11,795 nt of DNA from Verrucomicrobiales bacterium. GTDB taxonomy: Bacteria; Verrucomicrobiota; Verrucomicrobiia; Verrucomicrobiales; DEV007. The position numbers were made by a program, and so were the translations under genes. Of the stretch, positions 1 through 7,023 are shown piece by piece. The notes under the pieces are model-generated. The model was not told the origin of the DNA. It did no database searches and was given only the letters and a program-made list of their open reading frames with translations. Location: NCBI GenBank assembly GCA_017991025.1, contig JAGNMT010000059.1, positions 1-11,795 on the forward strand, written 5' to 3'. The first letter of the stretch is position 1. Every line of letters starts with the position of its first letter.

Positions 1-1
1 G

Positions 2-1561
2 CTTTACTCCATTCAGGCCGGAGGAGAGGAGTCAATCAAGCCGCTATTCGAAGCAAGGCCCGACAAGGTTCAGTCCGTCAACATTCCGGATGCCAGTGTT
101 CGGATTGACGAGCTGGTATTCTCCCGATTAGCGGAACTGAATCTAAAACCAGCGAACCTTTCTTCCGATGAAGTGTTCCTTCGCCGTGTCTATCTCTCCA
201 CGATCGGAACGCTTCCCTCGGAAGACGAAGCATTTGACTTCCTTGCTTCGGCGGATGAAGCCAAACGGGTTCTCGTGATCGAGCGACTTCTACAGCGCCC
301 CGAGTTCGCGGACTACTGGGCGATGAAATGGGGCGATGTACTCCGGGTGAAAGCCGAATTCCCTATCAAGCTGTGGCCGAACGCGGTTCAGTCTTATCAC
401 CAGTGGATTCATTCCAGCTTGCAGAGTAACAAGCCTTTCCACCAGTTTGTCCACGAGATGCTGGTGGCCAACGGGAGCAATTTCCGGGATGGTCAGGTGA
501 ATTTCTACCGGGCCATGCAGGACCGCAGCCCGCGGGGTATTGCGACGACTGTGGCACTGACTTTCCTGGGTGAACGCGCCGATAAATGGCCGGAGCGGAA
601 GCTGAGCGCCCTCGCCGGGTTTTTCTCGCAGGTGGCCTATAAACCGACAGGAGAATGGAAGGAGGAGATTGTCTACTTCGATCCCACGGCGGATAAGGAA
701 GGCCTCGCCAAGGGCGCGATTTTCCCGGACGGGACCCCGGTGAAACTCGAGATCGGGATGAGCGATCCCCGTGTCGTATTTGCCGACTGGCTGTTGCGAC
801 CGGAAAATCCATGGTTCAGTCGCAATATCTCAAATCGCATCTGGGCCTGGCTAATGGGGCGCGGAATCGTTCACGAACCCGATGATCATCGCCTTGACAA
901 TCCCCCGTCAAATCCGGCTCTACTTGAGTTCCTCCAGCAGGAATTTGTTGGTTCGCGCTGCGACATAAAACATCTCTTCCGCATCATTCTCAACTCAAAG
1001 ACCTTTCAGCTCTCTTCGATCCCGGCCCAGGACTCCCCCGAAGCAGTGGCAAACTTCGCCCATTATCCGCTGCGCCGGCTCGAGGCCGAGGTGCTGGTCG
1101 ATGCGCTGAACCAGATCACCTCAACCAAGGAAGTCTATAGCAGCCCTATCCCGGAACCATACACTTTCATCCCCGAAGACGTGCGGGCGATCGCTCTGGC
1201 AGACGGCAGCATCACCAGTTCGTTTCTCGAACTGTTTGGCCGTCCGCCGCGCGATACCGGTTACGAATCCGAGCGCATCCGTAACTCCACTGCCGCGCAG
1301 AGTCTGCATTTACTCAACTCCAGCCACGTGCGGAAAAAGATCGAAGCCTGCCCGCTGGTGACCGGGGCCAAAGACTCCAGCGACGACACGCGCGAACGCA
1401 TTGGCCGCATCTACCTCACCCTGCTCTCGCGGAATCCGACGGTAGAAGAGATCGCAACCATCGAATCGTATGCCGAGACCACCTCCATCGGCGGAGCCCC
1501 TCTAGCCGCCGATATAGTCTGGGTGATTCTCAATCAACCCGAATTTTTGTACAATCACTAA
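2..1561 (+). CDS. DUF1549/DUF1553 (PSD1-type) protein, 5'-truncated
   Basis: The reading frame is open from base 2 to a TAA at 1559-1561, giving 519 visible residues; the true start lies left of the window. A GTG at 173 is internal, because the DUF1549 sequence already begins before it (IDELVFSRLAELNLKP, then VFLRRVYLSTIGTLP). The DUF1549 domain fills roughly visible residues 38-250. DUF1553 follows from about 260 to the end, with typical stretches such as WFSRNISNRIWAWLMGRGIV, DNPPSNPALLEFL and HYPLRRLEAEVLVDALNQI. The family is abundant in Planctomycetes and Verrucomicrobia and usually exported, but its biochemical role is not established. The N-terminus, where a signal peptide, a cytochrome-like or an Ig-like domain often sits, is not visible. 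The CxxCH-like motif many relatives carry in DUF1549 is absent here. It leads an apparent operon with the DUF1501 and PPC genes. Confidence 0.9.
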   Translation, partial: LYSIQAGGEESIKPLFEARPDKVQSVNIPDASVRIDELVFSRLAELNLKPANLSSDEVFLRRVYLSTIGTLPSEDEAFDFLASADEAKRVLVIERLLQRPEFADYWAMKWGDVLRVKAEFPIKLWPNAVQSYHQWIHSSLQSNKPFHQFVHEMLVANGSNFRDGQVNFYRAMQDRSPRGIATTVALTFLGERADKWPERKLSALAGFFSQVAYKPTGEWKEEIVYFDPTADKEGLAKGAIFPDGTPVKLEIGMSDPRVVFADWLLRPENPWFSRNISNRIWAWLMGRGIVHEPDDHRLDNPPSNPALLEFLQQEFVGSRCDIKHLFRIILNSKTFQLSSIPAQDSPEAVANFAHYPLRRLEAEVLVDALNQITSTKEVYSSPIPEPYTFIPEDVRAIALADGSITSSFLELFGRPPRDTGYESERIRNSTAAQSLHLLNSSHVRKKIEACPLVTGAKDSSDDTRERIGRIYLTLLSRNPTVEEIATIESYAETTSIGGAPLAADIVWVILNQPEFLYNH

Positions 1562-1563
1562 CT

Positions 1564-1586
1564 GGGCTCCCGGTTTCGCGAGTCCC
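1564..1586 (+). other. Imperfect hairpin between the DUF1553 and DUF1501 genes
   Basis: Three bases after the stop codon, GGGCTC pairs with GAG-T-CCC (one bulged T). An inner CG/CG pair sits beyond a C-C mismatch and closes a GTTT loop. GTTTCT follows, which is too short a T-run for a convincing intrinsic terminator. It could be an mRNA stabiliser, a weak attenuator or chance. Confidence 0.25.
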
Positions 1587-1616
1587 GTTTCTGTAGACCA
1601 CCAACCCAGCAAACCA

Positions 1617-3008
1617 ATGAACGACTTCACAAGCCCGACATCTAAAAATTTCGACCGTGAACTGAAGCGGGTAACCAATTCATTCGGCGGCGTTCCCCTT
1701 TCCCGCCGCGAGGCGCTGCGCCGTTCCGTTTATGGCTCTGCCGGTCTGCTCCTGATGGAGCCGATGATTATAAATGCCGAGCAGCCGATCCCGGCAACCA
1801 ATAGCCCGGCCCGCTCAGTGATTCAGGTCTGGCTTTGGGGTGGCTCCTGCCACATCGATACATTCGATCCCAAACCCGATGCAGGCCGCGATTACTGCGG
1901 AGCACTCGATCAACCCCTCTCGACGAACGTGGACGGCATCCGCATCAGCCAATTATTTCCGGAACTGGCCAAGATGGCGGACAAATATTCCCTGATCCGC
2001 AGCATGACTCATGGCAACAACGGCCACGAGACCGCTGCCTATCTCGTGCAAACAGGGCGTGCGTCGGAGCGTGATGTATTTCCCGGAGTTGGAGCGGTGG
2101 TTTCCTACTTCAAAGGTTACGGTGCCGGTTATGAGGGGCTCATCCCTCCCTATGTGGTGCTGACGCAACCGCAGGGCCGGTTTTCCGAGGCCGGCTTTCT
2201 CGGCCCCGCTTACAAGCCCTTTGCGACCGGCGGGAATCCGGCCAGTCCGGTTTTCGAAGTCGAGGGCATCGTTGCTCCCGGTATCACAGAAGAACGCCAG
2301 CGCCTGCGGCGCAAGCTCCTGGGGAGCATGAACACGCTCGGAGGCGCCCTCCCTGGCAACGCCACCCTCAAAACAGTGGCTGAGTCAGAGCAGCAGGCCT
2401 ACGAATTGATCCTCGGAGATGCCGGAAAACTGTTCGATCTGGGACAGGAAGCTGACACCATGAGAGACCGCTATGGCCGCAACACGTTCGGGCAATCCTG
2501 CCTCATGGCAAGACGGCTCGTCGAGAAAAACGTTCCCTACATCACGATAAACTACAGTGGCTGGGACACTCACAAACAGCATTTCCAGATCATGAACCGC
2601 AAGCTACCTGAGCTGGATCAAGGACTCTCCGCGCTCTTGTCCGACCTCTCGGAGCGGGGGCTCCTCGATAGCACTGTCGTGTGGTGCGCCGGGGAATTCG
2701 GACGCACGCCGAAAGTGGCCACCGAGTCGCCCTGGAACGGCGGACGTCATCACTATGGTAAAGTGTTCTCGTGCCTGCTGGCCGGGGGCGGATTCCAGGG
2801 CGGTCAGGTCGTCGGTGCCTCGGACGCGAAAGGCGAGGAAGTCGCTGAACGCCCGGTCTATCCCGCCGACCTCATCGGCAGTATCTATGGCCAGCTCGGC
2901 ATACCCGCCGAGGCCAGTCTTCCGCATCCCCAGGGTACGCCAACACACGTTGTGCCCGATAAATCAGAAGGAGTCCCGATGGCGGGCTTGCTCACGGAAC
3001 TCGTTTAG
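1617..3008 (+). CDS. DUF1501 family protein with Tat-like leader
   Basis: This 463-aa protein belongs to DUF1501, which is distantly related to the alkaline phosphatase/sulfatase fold; no member's substrate is firmly known to me. Residues 29-34 are SRREAL, followed by a short hydrophobic stretch (about 38-52), which looks like a twin-arginine leader, so export is likely. Family blocks are GGSCHIDTFDPKP (about 75-87), HGNNGHETAAYLVQTGR (about 132-148), GWDTH (about 315-319) and GEFGRTP (about 359-365), then a GGRHHYGKVF block. These His/Asp-rich blocks are candidate metal-binding sites by analogy with the alkaline phosphatase fold. The ATG lies 55 bases after the upstream stop and has no visible Shine-Dalgarno. 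The gene ends 9 bases before the PPC gene. DUF1501 genes commonly follow DUF1549/DUF1553 genes in PVC genomes, so joint function is likely but unproven. Confidence 0.93.
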   Translation: MNDFTSPTSKNFDRELKRVTNSFGGVPLSRREALRRSVYGSAGLLLMEPMIINAEQPIPATNSPARSVIQVWLWGGSCHIDTFDPKPDAGRDYCGALDQPLSTNVDGIRISQLFPELAKMADKYSLIRSMTHGNNGHETAAYLVQTGRASERDVFPGVGAVVSYFKGYGAGYEGLIPPYVVLTQPQGRFSEAGFLGPAYKPFATGGNPASPVFEVEGIVAPGITEERQRLRRKLLGSMNTLGGALPGNATLKTVAESEQQAYELILGDAGKLFDLGQEADTMRDRYGRNTFGQSCLMARRLVEKNVPYITINYSGWDTHKQHFQIMNRKLPELDQGLSALLSDLSERGLLDSTVVWCAGEFGRTPKVATESPWNGGRHHYGKVFSCLLAGGGFQGGQVVGASDAKGEEVAERPVYPADLIGSIYGQLGIPAEASLPHPQGTPTHVVPDKSEGVPMAGLLTELV

Positions 3009-3017
3009 CTCCGAATC

Positions 3018-5018
3018 ATGAAGGCCCTCCTCACTTGGCGGTATCGTCCTCGCATTGTCTTCGGCGGCTTTTGTATTTCGTTGATCACGCTGCTTCCACA
3101 GCTCTCCCTTTCCGTTCCTCGCATCGGATATCTCTACCCTGCCGGGGGGCGGGCGGGAACGGATTTCGAGATTCTGATTGGTGGTCAGTATCTCGATGAT
3201 CCCGTCGGAGGGGTTGTTTCGGGCGAAGGCGTCACCGTTGAAGTTATCGAACATATCAAGATGCCTTCCGCTCAGGTAGTTGATGATTTCCGGGACAGAT
3301 TGAACGAAGTCCGGCCCGAAATCCGGGAGCTGAATGGTGATATCAAAACACCTGCAGACGACCTGCGGCGGGGAGTGATCGAGTTGCTGGACGCCGCCGG
3401 GGTCAGCGAAAAGCAGTTAAGTCTGCTCTATGAATACGACCGCCGCCGCAATGATCCCAAACAACAGCTCAATACCCAGATCGGTGAAAATGTCCGGATG
3501 AGGATCACAGTGGACGAGCGCGCCATCCCCGGCATGCGCTTCCTGCGCCTCATCACCGCTAACGGGCTGAGCAATCCCATGCGATTTGTCATAGGGCAGC
3601 AACCAGAGATAACTGAACCCGAACCCTGGAAATTTGACTTGTTGCAATTCGTGGGACTAACACCCTCCGACGACACGGTCAGGCCGCGCCGGTCCAAGTC
3701 TGATCCGGTGGCACTACCCGTAACCTTGAATGGTCGCATTTTGCCCGGAGAGGAAGACGAGTTCTCCTTTCAGGCGAAGGCGGGTGATCAGGTCGTGGTT
3801 TCCCTGCAGGCGAGAAATCTGATTCCTTATCTCGCCGATGCCGTACCGGGGTGGTTCCAGGCCGTCGTTTCTCTGCGCGATCCGAGGGGCAAGGAACTGG
3901 CCTACGCCGACGACTACCGTTTTGATCCCGATCCCGTGCTGTTCTACCGAATTCCCAACGATGGAGAGTATCGGCTCCGGGTGCGGGATTCCATCTACCG
4001 GGGGAGGGAGGATTTTGTTTATCGCGTAACTATGGGGGAACTGCCGTTCCTCACCGGCATTTCTCCGCTAGGCGGCAGGGCCGGTTCCGAGGTGGACCTG
4101 ACTTTTCACGGCGGAAACTTGGAGGATCAGGTCAAGAGACGATTTCCAATTCCCGAAGCGACAGGTTTTGTCAGTCTGTTCACTTCAGGCAAATCGGGAC
4201 CATCCAATTCAATCGCGTTCCATGTTGACACCGTGCCCGAAGAGTCGGAACGCGAAGATAACGGTCGGCTTGGAGTAGCGGGCGAAATCAAGCTTCCCGG
4301 CATCGTCAATGGTTCCATCGGAAGACCGGGAGATGTGGACTTCTTCCGGGTTAAGGGAGCCGGAAACAAACCGATGGTTTTCGAAATTTTTGCCCGCCGA
4401 CTCGGTTCGCCAGTCGACTCAAGCCTGACCGTTTTCGATGACGATGGTAAGCAGATTGCCTTTAACGACGATTTTGAAAACCCGACTTCAGGTTTGACGA
4501 CGCACCATGCCGACTCGCGGATCAGTGTCATCCTTCCAAAGAACGGACAGTGTTTTGTCCGCGTCTCCGACACTCAGAACCGGAGCGGCTTTACCAACAC
4601 CTATCGATTGAAAATTAATCAGGCGGTGCCCACTTTTGCGCTGCGGGTCACTCCGGCATCCCTGAATGCCAAACCCGGCACGCCCGCCCGGCTAACCGTT
4701 CACGCGCTTCGTCTTGATGGATTCGATGGTGCCATAGGTTTGCGATTGAAAGAAGCCCCCGATGGATTCGACTTAAAGAGTGCAACGATTCCCGCCGGGG
4801 AGGATCACGCAGATTTTTCCCTCGCGGTACCCGCCTACACCACCAACGAGCCTGTTTCACTCAAGGTAGAAGGCTTTGCCGTAATTGACGAGAAGGAGGT
4901 GATCGTCGAGGCCGTTCCCGCTGACGACATGATGCAGGCATTCATATACCGCCATCTCGTCCCCGTGGATGAGCTCCTGCTGGATGTCCGCACGCCCCCC
5001 GAGAAATTGACACCCTGA
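3018..5018 (+). CDS. Secreted protein with duplicated TIG-like and PPC domains
   Basis: The 666-aa product starts with a basic then hydrophobic signal peptide (about 1-32). It then shows a TIG/IPT-like segment (about 33-80; YLYPAGGRAGTDFEILIGG) and a region of unknown fold. A first bacterial pre-peptidase C-terminal (PPC) beta-sandwich spans about 233-338. A second TIG-like segment follows (about 342-365; ISPLGGRAGSEVDLTFHGG), then a second PPC domain (about 423-534) and a C-terminal Ig-like region ending in the block DDMMQAFIYRHLVPVDELL. No catalytic domain is evident. PPC domains usually sit beside secreted peptidases, but in PVC cassettes they occur as stand-alone envelope or secreted proteins. 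It starts 9 bases after the DUF1501 stop with no Shine-Dalgarno, so co-transcription is likely. An adhesive or scaffolding role for its partners is inference only. Confidence 0.88.
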   Translation: MKALLTWRYRPRIVFGGFCISLITLLPQLSLSVPRIGYLYPAGGRAGTDFEILIGGQYLDDPVGGVVSGEGVTVEVIEHIKMPSAQVVDDFRDRLNEVRPEIRELNGDIKTPADDLRRGVIELLDAAGVSEKQLSLLYEYDRRRNDPKQQLNTQIGENVRMRITVDERAIPGMRFLRLITANGLSNPMRFVIGQQPEITEPEPWKFDLLQFVGLTPSDDTVRPRRSKSDPVALPVTLNGRILPGEEDEFSFQAKAGDQVVVSLQARNLIPYLADAVPGWFQAVVSLRDPRGKELAYADDYRFDPDPVLFYRIPNDGEYRLRVRDSIYRGREDFVYRVTMGELPFLTGISPLGGRAGSEVDLTFHGGNLEDQVKRRFPIPEATGFVSLFTSGKSGPSNSIAFHVDTVPEESEREDNGRLGVAGEIKLPGIVNGSIGRPGDVDFFRVKGAGNKPMVFEIFARRLGSPVDSSLTVFDDDGKQIAFNDDFENPTSGLTTHHADSRISVILPKNGQCFVRVSDTQNRSGFTNTYRLKINQAVPTFALRVTPASLNAKPGTPARLTVHALRLDGFDGAIGLRLKEAPDGFDLKSATIPAGEDHADFSLAVPAYTTNEPVSLKVEGFAVIDEKEVIVEAVPADDMMQAFIYRHLVPVDELLLDVRTPPEKLTP

Positions 5019-5102
5019 GAAAGATTGAATCATTCTCTACGCCCGCCCGTCAAGCCGGGCGCAGCGAAACAGATTCTGCCATCAGCCCATTGAAGCTCTA
5101 TT
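5019..5102. other. Gap between PPC gene and aldolase gene with a GC-rich inverted repeat
   Basis: CGCCCG at 5040-5045 and CGGGCG at 5056-5061 can pair as a 6-bp stem around a 10-base loop. No T-run follows, so it is not a clear intrinsic terminator. I see no convincing promoter here, leaving open whether the aldolase gene is read through from upstream. Confidence 0.25.
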
Positions 5103-6116
5103 TTGAACACGCCACGCCCCCTTCTTAAATCAACGGAAGAGTCATACCGTCCGGACCAGTCTTTCTCCCGCCCCGAAATTCGAGTACTCGACTGCACCAT
5201 CAGGGACGGGGGGCTCATGAACAGCCATCATTTCGACGACGTCATCGTGAAATCAGTCTTCGAGACCTGCGTTGCGGCGGGCATTGATTATATGGAGATT
5301 GGCTATCGGGCGTCGCGCAAGGGCGTCCGGACAGGCGAACACGGATGTTGGAAATACTGTCCCGAGGAAGATATCCGCCGAATCGTCGGCGACAATCCCA
5401 CCCCGCTCAAGATTTCCATCATGGCCGATGCCGGCAAGTGCGAGTATCGAGAAGACATACCGAAGAAAGAGAGCAGTATCGTTGACCTTATTCGGGTTGC
5501 CTGTTACCTCCACCAGATTCCCCTGGCGCTCGACATGGTTCAGGACGCTCATGACAAGGGTTACGAAACGACCATCAACCTCATGGCAGTTACGACCGCA
5601 GAGGAGAGAGAACTCGACGCCGGACTTGAGATGCTCGCCAGTTCGGAGGCCGGAGTGATTTACCTCGTTGACAGTTTTGGGGCGCTTACCCCGCGCCACA
5701 CGGTTCATCTTGCCCGGAAATATTTGAACTATGCAGCCTTCGGCGGAAAAGAGGTCGGCATGCACGCTCACAACAACCTTCTACTCGCCTTTTCAAACAC
5801 CGTCGAAGCGGCCTCTCTCGGCGTGAACTACCTCGACGCGACCATGGCCGGGCTCGGAAGAGGTGCCGGAAACTGCCCGATGGAACTTTTGCTGGGTTTT
5901 CTAGACAATACAAGATATCGGCTGCATCCAGTATTGCAATGCGTCGACGAAGTGATCGAACCCATGCGGAAAGATCTAAAGTGGGGATTCGATCTACCCT
6001 ACATGATCACCGGGCTTTTCAACCACCATCCCCGCGCTGCGATAGCCTTTAACGCCACCAATTCCCGCGGCGATATCCGGGAATTTTACGATGCGGCGGT
6101 CCATGGAGAGGGATGA
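5103..6116 (+). CDS. DRE-TIM (HMGL-like) aldolase, substrate unknown
   Basis: The 337-aa protein is a TIM-barrel metal-dependent aldolase/lyase of the HMG-CoA lyase, isopropylmalate synthase and 4-hydroxy-2-oxovalerate aldolase superfamily. Residues 30-37 read DCTIRDGG, supplying the catalytic Arg and metal-binding Asp. HAHNN at 221-225 gives the two metal-ligand histidines, and GLGRGAGN (about 250-257) is the usual glycine-rich active-site loop. The C-terminus (WGFDLPYMITGLFNHHPRAA) matches a group usually labelled only 'aldolase catalytic domain-containing protein', not a classical HMG-CoA lyase or isopropylmalate synthase. The start is set by an in-frame TGA at 5091-5093. TTG at 5103 is the first plausible start, ATT at 5100 is less likely, and the first ATG (5217) would remove the DCTIRDGG motif. 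It converges with the regulator gene across 52 bases that show no clear terminator. Confidence 0.88.
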   Translation: MNTPRPLLKSTEESYRPDQSFSRPEIRVLDCTIRDGGLMNSHHFDDVIVKSVFETCVAAGIDYMEIGYRASRKGVRTGEHGCWKYCPEEDIRRIVGDNPTPLKISIMADAGKCEYREDIPKKESSIVDLIRVACYLHQIPLALDMVQDAHDKGYETTINLMAVTTAEERELDAGLEMLASSEAGVIYLVDSFGALTPRHTVHLARKYLNYAAFGGKEVGMHAHNNLLLAFSNTVEAASLGVNYLDATMAGLGRGAGNCPMELLLGFLDNTRYRLHPVLQCVDEVIEPMRKDLKWGFDLPYMITGLFNHHPRAAIAFNATNSRGDIREFYDAAVHGEG

Positions 6117-6168
6117 CGCAAGATAACCATGCCCTGGCTTTGTATGGAAAAATTCTCCAGACAGTGCC

Positions 6169-6891
6169 TCACGTCTCGACGGAATCTAAGCCAGCTGTGG
6201 CAAAGCTTGCCGGATCATGAATAGTGACTGCCGAACCCTCGCAGTGCACCCAGCCGCGATCACGAAATCGTGACAACGTTCGCGAAAGCGTCTCAGGCAC
6301 AGTACCTATCTCTGCGGCAAGCAGGTGCTTGCGCAACGAAAGTTCAATAGTGACCGGCCCGCCATCCACCCCGAGAACACACCGCGACAACAGCCAGTCC
6401 CGGAGACGTTCCGCCACCGTGCTGTGCTGGAGACTTCCGAGCCGGTCCACAAGACCTCTCAAATGCTGGCTCATCGAGGCCAGCAGGCGCATTGCTATCT
6501 CGGGCTGTACCCGGGTGAGTTGAATCAAATCGGCCCGTCTCACTAACACCACCATCGACGCGCTTTCAGCACGCGCACTGACCGGACAGGCTTGTTGATC
6601 GGCGAGGAAGGCTTCCCCAAACGAGTCACCCGCACGGAACATACGGATTACCATCTCGCGTCCCGTCGGGTCGATACGATGTATGTTCATCTCGCCTTTG
6701 CCGACAACGAACAGCCCCGCCGTACGATCGCCCTCCCGAAAAAGATAACCTCCCCTGGGAATGGACCTCATCTCCGAGCACGATTCGATAGTCCTGAGAT
6801 CGGACATCCCCAGCCCCCCGAAGAGTCGGGTAGCCCCGAGAAACTCCAGACAGGTCTGACCACGATTCCTCGCGTCGGGTGGATTAGGCAT
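6169..6891 (-). CDS. Crp/Fnr-family regulator, DNR/NNR-like, probably NO-responsive
   Basis: The product is 240 aa from the ATG at 6891. It has an N-terminal cyclic-nucleotide-binding-like beta barrel (FREGDRTAGLFVVGKGEM, DSFGEAF) and a C-terminal winged helix (about 185-210). The recognition helix reads PETLSRTLSRF, containing the E-x-x-S-R signature by which FNR-type proteins read TTGA half-sites. The cysteines are scattered and do not match FNR's cluster set. The cAMP phosphate-binding Arg-Ser of CRP is replaced (CPVSARAE). This points to the DNR/NnrR group, known to control nor and nir genes in response to NO, in DNR through haem. A longer start at 6957 (262 aa) is possible, but the added residues would overlap the palindromic operator and lie outside the conserved fold, so I prefer 6891. 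It is divergent from norC. Confidence 0.88.
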   Translation of the reverse strand: MPNPPDARNRGQTCLEFLGATRLFGGLGMSDLRTIESCSEMRSIPRGGYLFREGDRTAGLFVVGKGEMNIHRIDPTGREMVIRMFRAGDSFGEAFLADQQACPVSARAESASMVVLVRRADLIQLTRVQPEIAMRLLASMSQHLRGLVDRLGSLQHSTVAERLRDWLLSRCVLGVDGGPVTIELSLRKHLLAAEIGTVPETLSRTLSRFRDRGWVHCEGSAVTIHDPASFATAGLDSVET

Positions 6892-6927
6892 AAGCGGAGC
6901 GAAAGTTTTTCCGGAAAATGCCGCTTT

Positions 6928-6943
6928 CTTGACCCAAGTCAAG
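6928..6943. promoter_or_regulatory. FNR/DNR/NNR-type operator upstream of norC
   Basis: CTTGACCCAAGTCAAG is a perfect inverted repeat, CTTGAC-N4-GTCAAG, containing the TTGAC-N4-GTCAA core expected for DNR/NNR-type regulators. It is centred at 6935.5 between the regulator start and norC. A regulator with the matching E-x-x-S-R helix is encoded next to it. Confidence 0.85.
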
Positions 6944-6963
6944 GAAGTGTCCGGCATCTCCGG

Positions 6964-6969
6964 TACATT
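6964..6969 (+). promoter_or_regulatory. Candidate -10 element of the nor operon promoter
   Basis: TACATT matches 4 of 6 bases of the TATAAT consensus. It would place transcription start near 6976-6977, so the operator centre falls at about -41.5, the class II activation position known for FNR-like proteins. No good -35 is visible, as expected for an activator-dependent promoter. TATAAC at 7006-7011 is a better match to consensus, but it would start transcription only a few bases before the norC ATG. Confidence 0.45.
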
Positions 6970-7023
6970 GCACTTTCAAGATCCGAAAGCCGGATTGAGA
7001 ACCGCTATAACCCTCTTTCTCTC

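Noticed and set aside
3144..3158. G-rich stretch near the start of the PPC gene as a G-quadruplex
   Set aside because: The G-tracts (six, three and three Gs separated by single C) do not give four separate G3 tracts with loops, and the stretch encodes the conserved AGGRAG turn.
5040..5061. GC-rich inverted repeat as an intrinsic terminator after the PPC gene
   Set aside because: The stem is only 6 bp with a 10-base loop and is followed by mixed sequence without a T-run, so termination is not supported.
6117..6168. Terminator between the convergent aldolase and regulator genes
   Set aside because: No stem of useful length followed by a T-run is visible on either strand in these 52 bases.
6592..7023. 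Open frame upstream of norC that would give a 408-aa protein
   Set aside because: It runs antisense through the conserved coding sequence of the Crp/Fnr regulator and through the operator. The added residues show no recognisable fold, and the NorC membrane anchor starts at 7024.
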